A stretch of 51,915 nt of DNA from Fibrobacter succinogenes (GCA_902762795.1 CACWPM010000024.1:1-51915); one strand, 5' to 3'; shown: positions 39,795 through 48,004, counted from the stretch's first letter. Translations and numbers: made by a program. Notes: generated by a model not told the origin, from the letters alone.

Positions 39795-41639
39795 ATGAAT
39801 CGCTTGTTTCCCCTATTCCTAGCAGCAATTCTTACGACTTCGGTTTTCGCGCAAGACGATGTCGAACGCATAAAGTCGGTGGTCAAGAGTGGTCGCTGCT
39901 CGGATGCGATTGCACCGCTGCAAAAAGTTTATAGCGCTTCGTTCCGCAAGCTCGAAGGCGAAAAGGCTTCCGTCATGCTCGCGGAATGCTACTTGCGTAC
40001 AGGCAAGAAAGACGATGCTTACGATGTGGCATCCCGCTTCCTGGAATACCACGTGAAGTCCGCTTACCGTGAACGCATGGAACTTGCCCGTGCCGTAATA
40101 GATGTCGAGAAGGGTTCCGTGTTCGATGGCGTCGAAGCGATGCTCCGCGTGCTTTCTTATTCGACCAACCCGGCGGCAAGGTCCCGTGCAAAGGATGTCG
40201 TCATCCAGACGTTGGCGGCTTCGCTCCTCACGGCGGACCAGCTCCAGTCCTTGCTTGAAAAGTATCCTGTCGATCGCGACGTCATGGGCTGGATGCAGCT
40301 TCAGATCGGTCGCGAGTGCCAGAACGCCAAACGTTACCGTGCTGCGAGGTACTGGTACAAGAAGGTTCTCAAGAGCAGCTCTTCGGAAAGTTTGCAGAAG
40401 ACAGCGAAGAAGGGTATCAGCGCCCTTGAAGGTCTCGGTGCCGGGCTTCCGACCGTCCTTGTCCTCGCTCCGCTTTCGGGAGATTATGCTGAATTCGGCG
40501 CTGCCGCTGTACAGGGCTCGCTCCTCGCTTATGAACAGGCGGGTCTCAAGGGCAAGGTGAATATCATTTTCCAGGACACGCATGCTGATGCAGCTATCGC
40601 ACTCATGCGTACGCAGCGCGCTGTGAACCAGGACAGCATCATTGCTATTATCGGTCCCATCATGAGCGCCCCTGCGACCTCTGTCGCTGCCTGGCTTGGC
40701 AGTAACTTCCAGCATGTGCCGATGCTTACCCCGACTGCAACGGACGCTGGCATCGCAAAGCTCGGTCCGAATATTTTCCAGGTGAATATCACCATGGATA
40801 TCCTTGCACAGACTATTGCCGACTTTGCCATCAAGTGCTTGGACATTCGCGAATTTGGCGTGATGAGTCCGCTTGGTGAATTTGGTACGGCCATGTCCGA
40901 AAGCTTTACCAAGGCTGTCGAACGTCGGGGCGGTGATGTTGTCGGTTTCCGCAATTACGAAGAAGGTCGCCCGGACTATAAGACGGAATTCAACCTCATG
41001 CGCGATGTCCGCTTCAATCAGGTAAATCGTCGTCGCAACATTGCAAAAGGCATGAGTGACATCAGTACCGTGAATCCGAGAGACCGCAAGCTTTACCTCG
41101 CCGATTCCACCTCTGATTTTCCGGGTCTCTTTATCCCGGCGACAAACCCTGCCGATGCCGGTGCCATGGTGAGCCAGGCGGCGTTCAACAAGGTCTCCGG
41201 TACGTACCTCGGAACGTCCGGCTGGTACGGTCGTGAACTCCTGATCCAGGGCAAGCGTCTTGTGGAGGGAGCTTACTTCAGCGTTCCGGATCTTGATATG
41301 AACAAAGGAAATGTCGCATACACGAACTTCGTTAAGGACTTTACAGCCCGTTGGGGTGTCGAGCCGGGTGAAGACAAAGTAAGCGGCCTCAGCTATGATG
41401 CTGCAAATATCATTTTCACGTCGCTTGCAGCGGTCAGTGACCAAAACGACGACATGACGCACTATATCAATGCGACCAAGGATTTCAGGGGTATTTATGG
41501 CGATATCAGGTTCCGTCGTGGTGCGAACGCTAACACGCGAATTGTGACCGTGAAGAAAGGCAAGTTCGAAGTCGTGACTGCCTGCGAAAAGCAGGATCTC
41601 GCGGCAAAGGATGCTTCCAAATCCAAGAAAAAGAAATAA
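39795..41639 (+). CDS. Periplasmic TPR plus ligand-binding (type 1 PBP) protein, LpoA-like
   Basis: A 614-residue exported protein. Signal peptide MNRLFPLFLAAILTTSVFAQ. Residues about 25-215 are TPR-like helices (KKDDAYDVASRFLEYHVKSA, AKRYRAARYWYKKVLKSSSS); residues about 222-590 are a Leu/Ile/Val-binding-protein-like fold (VLVLAPLSGDYAEFGAAAVQ, IIAIIGPIMSAPATSVAAWL). The same two-part layout is found in LpoA, the outer-membrane activator of penicillin-binding protein PBP1A, but this protein lacks a lipobox, so the comparison is tentative. A lysine-rich tail ends it. A clear terminator follows. Confidence 0.8.
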   Translation: MNRLFPLFLAAILTTSVFAQDDVERIKSVVKSGRCSDAIAPLQKVYSASFRKLEGEKASVMLAECYLRTGKKDDAYDVASRFLEYHVKSAYRERMELARAVIDVEKGSVFDGVEAMLRVLSYSTNPAARSRAKDVVIQTLAASLLTADQLQSLLEKYPVDRDVMGWMQLQIGRECQNAKRYRAARYWYKKVLKSSSSESLQKTAKKGISALEGLGAGLPTVLVLAPLSGDYAEFGAAAVQGSLLAYEQAGLKGKVNIIFQDTHADAAIALMRTQRAVNQDSIIAIIGPIMSAPATSVAAWLGSNFQHVPMLTPTATDAGIAKLGPNIFQVNITMDILAQTIADFAIKCLDIREFGVMSPLGEFGTAMSESFTKAVERRGGDVVGFRNYEEGRPDYKTEFNLMRDVRFNQVNRRRNIAKGMSDISTVNPRDRKLYLADSTSDFPGLFIPATNPADAGAMVSQAAFNKVSGTYLGTSGWYGRELLIQGKRLVEGAYFSVPDLDMNKGNVAYTNFVKDFTARWGVEPGEDKVSGLSYDAANIIFTSLAAVSDQNDDMTHYINATKDFRGIYGDIRFRRGANANTRIVTVKKGKFEVVTACEKQDLAAKDASKSKKKK

Positions 41640-41933
41640 CGTATAGCGACTCTTCGAAGCGTTATCCTGAAGCGTAGCGACGGGAACCATGACGTCTCGA
41701 TATAAAAGGAACCCTGCGGCTAGGCCACAGGGTCCTTTTGTCTTTGTTATGAGGAAAAACCGGAAATCCGGAAGCGAGAGAGATTTTTGGGGCTTGACCC
41801 GTATCGGCTAGGAGGCGTTGGACATGGTCGTTCGAAGTTGGTTTTATCGATAGGCCGACTTAGAAAGGAGACGGGTTCGGTTTACACAGTTCTCATTCCA
41901 ACTCGTATTCCCGTCTCCCTCCTATTGTCGGGG
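41640..41933. other. Intergenic region with terminator and large inverted repeat
   Basis: It contains the terminator at 41705-41742 and a long stem GGAGACGGG (41867-41875) / CCCGTCTCC (41910-41918) with a 34-base loop, perhaps the 3' hairpin of the minus-strand small gene that ends at 41934. The rest shows no gene. Confidence 0.5.
41705..41742 (+). terminator. Terminator after the LpoA-like gene
   Basis: AAAGGAACCCTGCGGC (41705-41720), loop TAG, GCCACAGGGTCCTTTT (41724-41739); a long stem with two mismatches and a U-tract. Confidence 0.88.
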
Positions 41934-42146
41934 TTAGCAGCTTGCCGCAGAAATGCAGGCCGCTACAAAGTCCGCCGATTCGCCTTGCTGGTAATAAGTG
42001 TAAAGGTTCGAATCATCCATGATATCTTCGAGATTGATGCCGCTCGTGGCATTCAGTTCGTCCTTGATCCGTTCCTTGAAGGTCTGGAAACCGGTATGGA
42101 ACAGATAATAGAGAGCCGTAGTCTGCGTCTTGTTGAGGAACTTCAT
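41934..42146 (-). CDS. Small protein with cysteine-ended tail (possible peptide precursor)
   Basis: A 70-residue protein that starts MKFLNKTQTTALYYLFHTGF with a good GGAGG ribosome site six bases upstream; the frame is open further to 42236 but lacks a better start. It has no signal peptide. The first 50 residues are charged and helical, then QQGESADFVAACISAASC ends the protein with two cysteines in a small, Ala/Ser-rich segment. This leader-plus-core look recalls ribosomally made modified peptides (RiPPs), but no modifying enzyme or transporter lies next to it. No family recognised. Confidence 0.6.
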   Translation of the reverse strand: MKFLNKTQTTALYYLFHTGFQTFKERIKDELNATSGINLEDIMDDSNLYTYYQQGESADFVAACISAASC

Positions 42147-42391
42147 GAGGGCCTCCAATCGAAAAATGACGTACTCGTGTCCAGTTCTGTTATTCCTTTT
42201 GATCACTTTTTTTGTAATTGTTCTAGTTGCAATCACTTAGCGTAACAAAACTCTTTAAAATGTTGATAAGATGTTTATTTCTTATTAGCATCTATTGTAT
42301 TTATATATTTTTTTACATTGGAGGGCAAGCCTTTGCCATATTCCAAAGTGGAAGGTGGTGCGCTGCGTCAAATCTTTCTAAATTACTGATA

Positions 42392-43327
42392 ATGTTTTCG
42401 AGATTTACTGCAACGCTTTTAATGATTGCCGGCATGTCTTTTGCCGACGAACTTTCTTTTGTTCTTCCTCCGGCACAAAATGAGCTTGCCGAGCAAATTA
42501 CAAAAAAGACAATGGAGCTCAATTATGTCGAGGCGTTCAACTTGGCGCGTAAGCTTCGTCTTGAAAACGACGGCGTCGGCTGCGTGTTCCAGAATATTAT
42601 CCGGGTAAGCATGTACGACGACAAGGGCGATACCACATCGCTCAAGGTTGCCGCGAAAAATCTCGAAACTTGCAAGACTGAAGGTCTGTGGGATGCGCTC
42701 CGTAATTTTGAAATGGGTTATGTTTTAACGGAAACAGGGCATTCTGTCAAGGGAGCCATGCAGACGCGTTCGGCCGCAAATCAGTTCGAAGATGCCAAGG
42801 ACTTTGAATCAAAGGCTTTTTATTCCATTTATGCTTACTATTTTGACGATAGTTTTGGGTGGCTTCCGTTCAAGTCGGACAACCGTGAGGCTTATCTCAA
42901 GATACTCGATTCCGGTTCCCTGCGTTCGGCAAGGTTCTGGCCGCTGTTTTTGACACCGCTTATTTGGATGCATTATGACCGCAAGGATTTCAAGATGGGA
43001 CTGTTCCTCGCTGAACGTGGACTTAAAAAGGCTCCGAACCATCCTGTGATGCTCCAGATCAAGGCGGATATGCTTTATAGGTTGGAACGCTATGACGAGG
43101 CCGCTTCCATTTACGAAAAGAGTGCTTCTGATTACCTCGAACGCACTGGCAAATCCATTCGTTACTGGTGTTCTATATTGAATCTTATTCGCATTTATCA
43201 CGATGCGGGTGACGAAACCAAGGCCGCTGAACAGCGCAAAAAACTCAATGATCCGGATTACCAGAAGCTCAAGAAATGGATGCCTGGTTCACTGATCGAT
43301 GACCTCGTCGACCGCAAGCTGATTTAA
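42392..43327 (+). CDS. Secreted TPR-containing protein
   Basis: A 311-residue protein. I start at MFSRFTATLLMIAGMSFADE, which is a proper signal peptide; the frame is open upstream to 42227 but that part is not signal-like. TPR-like helices are seen at about 40-100 and again at 205-270 (KMGLFLAERGLKKAPNHPVM, RLERYDEAASIYEKSASDYL). It probably works in the periplasm as a scaffold. It is isolated: divergent from the small gene at 41934-42146 and closed by its own terminator. Confidence 0.8.
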   Translation: MFSRFTATLLMIAGMSFADELSFVLPPAQNELAEQITKKTMELNYVEAFNLARKLRLENDGVGCVFQNIIRVSMYDDKGDTTSLKVAAKNLETCKTEGLWDALRNFEMGYVLTETGHSVKGAMQTRSAANQFEDAKDFESKAFYSIYAYYFDDSFGWLPFKSDNREAYLKILDSGSLRSARFWPLFLTPLIWMHYDRKDFKMGLFLAERGLKKAPNHPVMLQIKADMLYRLERYDEAASIYEKSASDYLERTGKSIRYWCSILNLIRIYHDAGDETKAAEQRKKLNDPDYQKLKKWMPGSLIDDLVDRKLI

Positions 43328-43331
43328 CGGT

Positions 43332-43364
43332 AGACAGTATTTTCTAGGGACCATACTGTCTTTT
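43332..43364 (+). terminator. Terminator after the TPR gene
   Basis: AGACAGTAT (43332-43340) pairs with ATACTGTCT (43353-43361), then TTT. Confidence 0.85.
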
Positions 43365-43723
43365 GTAACGCTTGAGGATAGACTTGGGCGTTGAATTATA
43401 GTTGATAATGTTAATAAAATATTTTATATCAATTTATCTTGTTGTAAATTTCGTTTAGTATAAAAAAACTATCATTTGGCATAGAGCTGTATTTTTATTG
43501 CTACTTGATAGAGTTTGATTCTATATATGGAATCATCGAAGCCGATAGATAAAAGGATGATTCGTATATTATTTTCTAGCCTTGCTTAGCAGGGCCTTCT
43601 TTGTATATAAAATTTTATTGAAAAAAGGGCGGACAAAATCGAAAAAAAAGCGTGTTAATATATTAGGTGGAGAAAATCTCTGCTTGCCTTGCGGGGGTGT
43701 TCCCGAGTGGCGAACATGGAAAA
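43365..43723. other. AT-rich leader region of the Rpn-family gene
   Basis: Contains stem GCCTTGC-TTA-GCAGGGC (about 43580-43596) followed by a T-rich tract, then the segment shared with the NYN gene (43600-43661). No open frame with a start signal was found. Confidence 0.55.
43600..43661 (+). promoter_or_regulatory. Shared upstream segment, copy 1 (Rpn-family gene)
   Basis: TTTGTATATAAAATTTTATTG...GACAAAATCGA...AAAAAAGCGTGTTAATA aligns with 44718-44776 over about 60 bp. A GGACAA/TTAATA pair could serve as -35 and -10. Confidence 0.7.
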
Positions 43724-44683
43724 ATGAACAAGATAAAGACTGAAAAGTTTTTTTTCAAAAAGACGGTACGCCGAAAACACGATTCCTTCTTTCGGTATAT
43801 ATACGCAGTTCCCGATAATACGAGGGTTTTATTGCACCTTGCATCGCGTAAGAATCCAGAACTTCGACAAATGCTTGCTTCCGTGGACATGCGGAGTCTC
43901 GAACCTATTCCCGGCAGTTTCAGCAATGTTAAGGAGTGGGGCGAGGCGGATCTTGCGTTCAAGGCGCGGATTATGGGTGGCGCTGAAATATTTGTGGGTA
44001 TTTTGTTGGAACACAAATCCTATCGCAAGGGCGACGTGCTTTCTCAAATTTACAGCTATACATTCGAAGTGATGGTGAACAAGAACGCGACCGATTTTCG
44101 CTGGCTTCCGACGAAGGCTATCATTATTTACAATGGTCAAAAAAAATGGGACCCGCTGGCGGAATTTCGGGAAAAGTACAGGGGCAAATTCAACGGCAAT
44201 GAATTGCCGTTCGAGTGCGTCCTTGTAAACCTTGCAGAAATTCCCGATAGGGCGTGCTTTGTCGAGAAAAACATCGAAGCCTCGGTTGGCGCATTGGTGA
44301 TGAAATACGCTTTTGACACAGATGGATTGCGAAGAATTGGGGATCGTCTAGTTGAAATGCTCTCGAAAATGGAGAACGGGGCTCGTGCTACCTTGGTTGA
44401 AAAAATTGAATTATATTTACAAGAGTACATTGACGAAGGGATTATGGAGGAACTGCGTATGCGCATGAGTATTGGTCAAGCTTTGGGTATTGTTACTGCG
44501 GGGGACCGTCGCCGTGCGGCTGAGCGCGCAGGACTTCGTCGTGGCATGAAGAAAGGGATTGAAAAAGGGATTGAAAAAGGGATTGAAAAAGGCGTTGAGC
44601 AAGAGCGCAAGAGAATGATTGACTTTTTACGCTCGAAAGGTGTTTCAGAGTCTATTATATCTGAGGCGATAGCTTTTAAATGA
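43724..44683 (+). CDS. Rpn/YhgA-type PD-(D/E)XK nuclease family protein (Transposase_31-like)
   Basis: A 319-residue protein. The N-terminal part has FFKKTVRRKHDSFFRYIYAV and, further on, EADLAFKARIMGGAEIFVGI and LLEHKSYRKGDVLSQIYSYT, which fit the D...E-x-K nuclease core (Glu/Lys in LLEHKS) of Rpn recombination-promoting nucleases, often annotated as YhgA-like transposases. The start is taken as the ATG at 43724; the frame is open from 43667. The C-terminus contains the tandem KGIEKGIEKGIEKG, encoded by three perfect 12-bp repeats (44555-44590), common in this family. Such genes are widespread in multicopy form in rumen bacteria. Confidence 0.82.
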   Translation: MNKIKTEKFFFKKTVRRKHDSFFRYIYAVPDNTRVLLHLASRKNPELRQMLASVDMRSLEPIPGSFSNVKEWGEADLAFKARIMGGAEIFVGILLEHKSYRKGDVLSQIYSYTFEVMVNKNATDFRWLPTKAIIIYNGQKKWDPLAEFREKYRGKFNGNELPFECVLVNLAEIPDRACFVEKNIEASVGALVMKYAFDTDGLRRIGDRLVEMLSKMENGARATLVEKIELYLQEYIDEGIMEELRMRMSIGQALGIVTAGDRRRAAERAGLRRGMKKGIEKGIEKGIEKGVEQERKRMIDFLRSKGVSESIISEAIAFK

Positions 44684-44691
44684 ATGGATTT

Positions 44692-44718
44692 ATGTCCTGT
44701 TTAGGCGGGACATTTTTT
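44692..44718 (+). terminator. Terminator after the Rpn-family gene
   Basis: ATGTCC (44692-44697) and GGACAT (44708-44713) flank a ten-base loop and are followed by TTTTT. Confidence 0.75.
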
Positions 44719-44776
44719 GTATAAAAAATTTTATAAAAAAATATTTAGACAAACTCGACAAAAAAGCGTGTTAATA
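44718..44776 (+). promoter_or_regulatory. Shared upstream segment, copy 2 (NYN gene)
   Basis: TTGTATAAAAAATTTTATAA...AGACAAACTCGACAAAAAAG...CGTGTTAATA, aligned with copy 1 at 43600-43661. TAGACA and TTAATA are 19 bases apart. Confidence 0.7.
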
Positions 44777-44809
44777 AGTAGAAGCTCATTGACAAATCAG
44801 GAGGTTTTT

Positions 44810-45574
44810 ATGTCGAGCAAGTTATCCGTATTGCGGGTCGGTTTTTTTTTGGACGGTTTTACGCTTAAAAAGGTCAATGAATATTATCTCAAATACCACA
44901 GATATCACGCGCGTCTGGATTTCAGGGCGTTAAAGGGCTGGGTTAGGGATTATGCTACGAAACTCTTTGGTCGGGAGGGTTGTCCATCGGAAGTGGAAGC
45001 GCATTATTACCATCCATATACAAGGCGTATTGACCGAGATGAAATGTCGTATGGTAATGGAATGGATCGCTTTGAAAAGCAACTGACGCTTGCTGGTTTC
45101 GAAGTTCATTACAATATATCTGGGGACATCGACCGGATGGGACCGAACATGCAGCTTGTCGAGGATGCGTACCTTTATGCGTACTACCACAAAATCGATG
45201 TTCTTGTATTGCTAAGCACGCAGGGGCAGTATTCGACTTTGCCGGAACGGCTCAAGAGGGAAGGGGTGCCGATGCTCCTTCTGGGTTGGAATTTTGATTA
45301 TGAGAAGGATAATACTACGATATATTGGAGAACGGACGCCAGTCTTCGTGAACTTAGCGGTTATTATGTGGCTATGGAAGAAGTTGCCGAAATGTATCCG
45401 CCTAAGCGCGCCGCCGAAAGGAATTTGTTCATGCTGCCGTACAGTGCGCGTCCGTCGCATTCAAGTGTCTGGCGTGCGTATTTGCAGAAAATCGTGGAGT
45501 CTATTGACAATCCAGAATTGAATTATGAAAAAGGCGGATACGAAAAAAGCCCCGCATTGGCGAGGCTCGGCTGA
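44810..45574 (+). CDS. NYN-domain (PIN-like) protein, putative ribonuclease
   Basis: A 254-residue protein starting MSSKLSVLRVGFFLDGFTLK after the ribosome site CAGGAGG. The N-terminal FFLDGF...N, the central acidic positions (QLVEDAYLYAYYHKIDVLVL) and LLSTQGQYSTLPERLKREGV PML follow the NYN/LabA-DUF88 pattern of D-x-N...D...S-x-D-x-D-x-x-P...G. The last motif reads STQGQYS instead of S-x-D-x-D-F, so key acidic residues may be missing and activity is uncertain. It shares its upstream segment with the Rpn-family gene. The last codons overlap the terminator of the convergent outer-membrane gene. Confidence 0.72.
   Translation: MSSKLSVLRVGFFLDGFTLKKVNEYYLKYHRYHARLDFRALKGWVRDYATKLFGREGCPSEVEAHYYHPYTRRIDRDEMSYGNGMDRFEKQLTLAGFEVHYNISGDIDRMGPNMQLVEDAYLYAYYHKIDVLVLLSTQGQYSTLPERLKREGVPMLLLGWNFDYEKDNTTIYWRTDASLRELSGYYVAMEEVAEMYPPKRAAERNLFMLPYSARPSHSSVWRAYLQKIVESIDNPELNYEKGGYEKSPALARLG
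45543..45567 (-). terminator. Terminator of the outer-membrane protein gene, inside the NYN gene end
   Basis: Read on the minus strand: AGCCTCGC (45567-45560), loop CAAT, GCGGGGCT (45555-45548), then T6. It overlaps the final codons of the convergent NYN gene. Confidence 0.82.
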
Positions 45575-45589
45575 AAAGCTGGGTTGTTG

Positions 45590-46450
45590 TTAAATCTTGT
45601 CCAGTTGTTTCTTTTCCCAAGGGCTCAAGAACGTCCAGGTGAGGCGGAGACCCACAAACCAGGTATCGGCATCGTTATCGGTGTTGAAGTCTTCTGTATC
45701 GAGATTGGCGCCTTCGACATTCAGTTCGTTGTAACGTATTGCGCGGTATCCCCCGTAGAGGCCGACAGAGAACTGGTCGAACTGCAGGCGGGCTTCCAGT
45801 TCCGTGTTGAACGTGGCGGCCATGGTGCTGTAGTAGCGGTCGCGCATGATGGATTCTTCATTACTTTCCAAGTTCGTGACGATGTAGTTGGACGTGAAGT
45901 GGATGTTCATCATGTTGAACCCGATACCAACGGCCGGAATCAAGTTGAAGAACGCATTTTCGCCGAGAATCTTCCAACCGAACATCCAGTCGGCGCCGTA
46001 GTTGAACCAACGAGCGTCGTAGAGCGGGAAATTAGAATTTTTTCCGTTTGCATCCATAGCCTGGGACTTATTCGCCGGACGTTCGGAAATCTGCGTGATA
46101 GCAAAATTGATGTTGAACCATGTCAGGAACTGCTTGTACTGCGCACCAATGTTGAGGTGAAGGTTCGGATAGTATTGATTGAATTTACTGTATCTAGGGT
46201 TGGTGGCCAGTCGGTATACAGTTGAATCGCCTTTATGTTTTAGGGTGCCTCCATTAATTCCCTTGAAGGCTACAGCGTTGATGTAGCGATGGAAACCGTC
46301 GAACATGCCGCGGAAATCACCGCCGAAGGAAATGAAACCCCGGATGTGTTCCTTGTCGTAAAATCCTTCTTCTGCTGCGGATGAATTACTGGCAAGCGTA
46401 AGAATGCTAAAAACCGCAGCCATGCACAAAGAGGCTATTTTTGTCTTCAT
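45590..46450 (-). CDS. Outer-membrane beta-barrel protein
   Basis: A 286-residue protein with a signal peptide (MKTKIASLCMAAVFSILTLA SNSSA). The mature part shows alternating hydrophobic/aromatic strands (GFISFGGDFRGMFDGF, LHLNIGAQYKQFLTWFNINF, NYIVTNLESNEESIM, FSVGLYGGYRAIRYNEL, DTWFVGLRLTWTFLSPWEKK) that fit an outer-membrane barrel of 10-14 strands. The near-terminal LRLTWTF ends in an aromatic residue, as usual for barrels. Function unknown. Ribosome site AGGAGA; the gene is monocistronic with its own terminator. Confidence 0.82.
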   Translation of the reverse strand: MKTKIASLCMAAVFSILTLASNSSAAEEGFYDKEHIRGFISFGGDFRGMFDGFHRYINAVAFKGINGGTLKHKGDSTVYRLATNPRYSKFNQYYPNLHLNIGAQYKQFLTWFNINFAITQISERPANKSQAMDANGKNSNFPLYDARWFNYGADWMFGWKILGENAFFNLIPAVGIGFNMMNIHFTSNYIVTNLESNEESIMRDRYYSTMAATFNTELEARLQFDQFSVGLYGGYRAIRYNELNVEGANLDTEDFNTDNDADTWFVGLRLTWTFLSPWEKKQLDKI

Positions 46451-46528
46451 AAAGGTACTCTCCTAATAGGAAACTCTAAAAGAGACGTTAAGTTAAACAA
46501 TAAAATACATTATCTTCTGGTTTTGTGC

Positions 46529-48001
46529 ATGAAAATTTACGATAGATTGTTGAAAATCAAGAAATTAAGCCCTTTTTCGCTTTCGTTCCAAGGGGGGCGG
46601 TTTAGTTTTTTTGATGTTTTTCCCCTTGTTCCGCGTTTGGTCTTGCCTTTTTTGCTTTTTTGCGCTGTTTTGACGGGAGCCGTTTGGGTGACGGGTTGTA
46701 AGGACGACAAACAGGACGCGTCGGTGGCTGTGTGCAACCAGGCTTTGCAATTCGAACCTATCGGGAGCGATTATTTCTCGATCGGTAAACTGTGTGGGGT
46801 GGATATCGCGGTCGTGCGATCCGTGGTCGGTAAAGATACGATTGTCCATAAGTATGTGATGATGGATTCTATTGCGGCTGCACTTGGGACGGATTTGCGC
46901 CGTCGGGGTTTCCCGGATGACTGGCACTCTGCGGTTGTGTTGCGCGTACCGCTCAGGCGGGTGGCGGCGCTTTCGACTTCGCAGGTCGGTTATATGCTCA
47001 GGCTCGGGCTTCGCGACAGGATTGTGGGTGTTTCTGACGGGCAGTACATTGTGGATAGCATTTTGTATGAACGCGCTAAACAGAACGTGGTGGCGAGTAT
47101 CGGTTACGATGCGGGCGCCTTGGAAAAGCTCATGGCGCTTGATTTGGACTTGATTCTTGACTTTACGACGGGTGGCGATTACGACAACTATGAACAAATT
47201 GCCCGGACGAATCTTCCGTTGATGCTTACGTCGGAGTGGCAGGAAAGCAGCGCGCTTGCTAAGCTTGAATGGATTAAGTTGTACGGAATTCTCTTCGGGA
47301 TTCGTCCGCTCGCCGATTCGATTTTTGAACAAGAGAAGAATAAGTACGAAACGCTAAAAGCCTTGATTGCAAATTCTGCATCTCGCAACGGGGGCGTTGC
47401 GGGGGTGCCCCCCGCTAGAGGGGGTAGCGAAAGACGTAAGGAGATCCCCGCCTGCGCGGGGATGACAAACGGCTGTAGCGAGGGGGAGACTTCCCCCGGT
47501 AATAATTCAGAAAAAAAACTCTCGTCTCTCGTCTCTCGTCTCTCGTCTAAACAATGCCCTCGCGTTTTGGCTGGCATGTCTTACGGCGGCGTGTGGCATG
47601 CGTCCGGCGGCAAAAGCTTTACGGCTAACTTGATCCGCGATGCGGGCGGCTGTTACGTGTGGGCGTCCGATACGTCGCGTGAACTTACGTTCTCGTTCGA
47701 AGAGGTCTATGCGCTTGCCGATAGCGTTGATGTTTGGGTCAATCCGTCGATGTTTGCGACGGCAGAAGAAATTCTTTCGCTTGAACCTCGCGTGAAAAGT
47801 TTCAAGGCGTTCAAGGAGAAGCGGGTCTTCCAGAATGACGGGCGCAAGGGACCTGGTGCGGGCAATGATTTTTACGAAGGGGCGATTACGCGGCCGGCGG
47901 AACTCCTATGGAATCTTACAAAAAGCATAAAAGGCCGTGTTCCGGGGGTAAATTCTATTGATACCAGTTACAAATGGTACAGAAATATCTATAATTTTTA
48001 A
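46529..48001 (+). CDS. B12/iron-siderophore-type substrate-binding lipoprotein with large repeat-encoded insertion
   Basis: A 490-residue periplasmic binding protein of the BtuF/FepB class. A long basic N-terminus precedes the signal helix (about 36-55) and lipobox VTGC (Cys57). VVLRVPLRRVAALSTSQVGY and MLRLGLRDRIVGVSDGQYIV are the typical first strand and helix; LDLDLILDFTTG and VDVWVNPSMFATAEEILSLE follow. Residues about 280-345 (NGGVAGVPPARGGSERRKEI, PACAGMTNG, KKLSSLVSRLSSK) are encoded by hairpin, palindrome and heptad repeats inserted in frame in the helical backbone region. The start is the ATG at 46529. No permease or ATPase gene is adjacent; the next gene is a CNB protein. Confidence 0.82.
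   Translation: MKIYDRLLKIKKLSPFSLSFQGGRFSFFDVFPLVPRLVLPFLLFCAVLTGAVWVTGCKDDKQDASVAVCNQALQFEPIGSDYFSIGKLCGVDIAVVRSVVGKDTIVHKYVMMDSIAAALGTDLRRRGFPDDWHSAVVLRVPLRRVAALSTSQVGYMLRLGLRDRIVGVSDGQYIVDSILYERAKQNVVASIGYDAGALEKLMALDLDLILDFTTGGDYDNYEQIARTNLPLMLTSEWQESSALAKLEWIKLYGILFGIRPLADSIFEQEKNKYETLKALIANSASRNGGVAGVPPARGGSERRKEIPACAGMTNGCSEGETSPGNNSEKKLSSLVSRLSSKQCPRVLAGMSYGGVWHASGGKSFTANLIRDAGGCYVWASDTSRELTFSFEEVYALADSVDVWVNPSMFATAEEILSLEPRVKSFKAFKEKRVFQNDGRKGPGAGNDFYEGAITRPAELLWNLTKSIKGRVPGVNSIDTSYKWYRNIYNF
47385..47548. repeat. Hairpin, palindrome and heptad cluster inside the binding-protein gene
   Basis: GCAACG-GGGG-CGTTGC (47385-47400), GCGGGGG-TGC-CCCCCGC (47399-47415), GGAGATCCCCGCCTGCGCGG-GGATGAC (47440-47466), GGGGGA-GACT-TCCCCC (47482-47497), then four perfect CTCGTCT units (47521-47548). 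The reading frame is kept throughout. Confidence 0.9.
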
Positions 48002-48004
48002 CAT

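Noticed and set aside
39819-41690. 623-codon minus-strand frame opposite the LpoA-like gene, and 574-codon frame at 48068-49792 opposite the CNB protein and purM
   Set aside because: Antisense shadows of well-supported genes. The second spans two genes and a gap, with low-complexity His/Arg-rich sequence.
41867-41918. Integron attC-like site in the large inverted repeat
   Set aside because: The stem lacks the RYYYAAC/GTTRRRY core sites and there is no integrase; a 3' hairpin of the small gene is simpler.
43724-44683. A true insertion sequence around the Transposase_31-type gene
   Set aside because: No terminal inverted repeats or target duplication were found. Proteins of this family are better described as Rpn-type nucleases.
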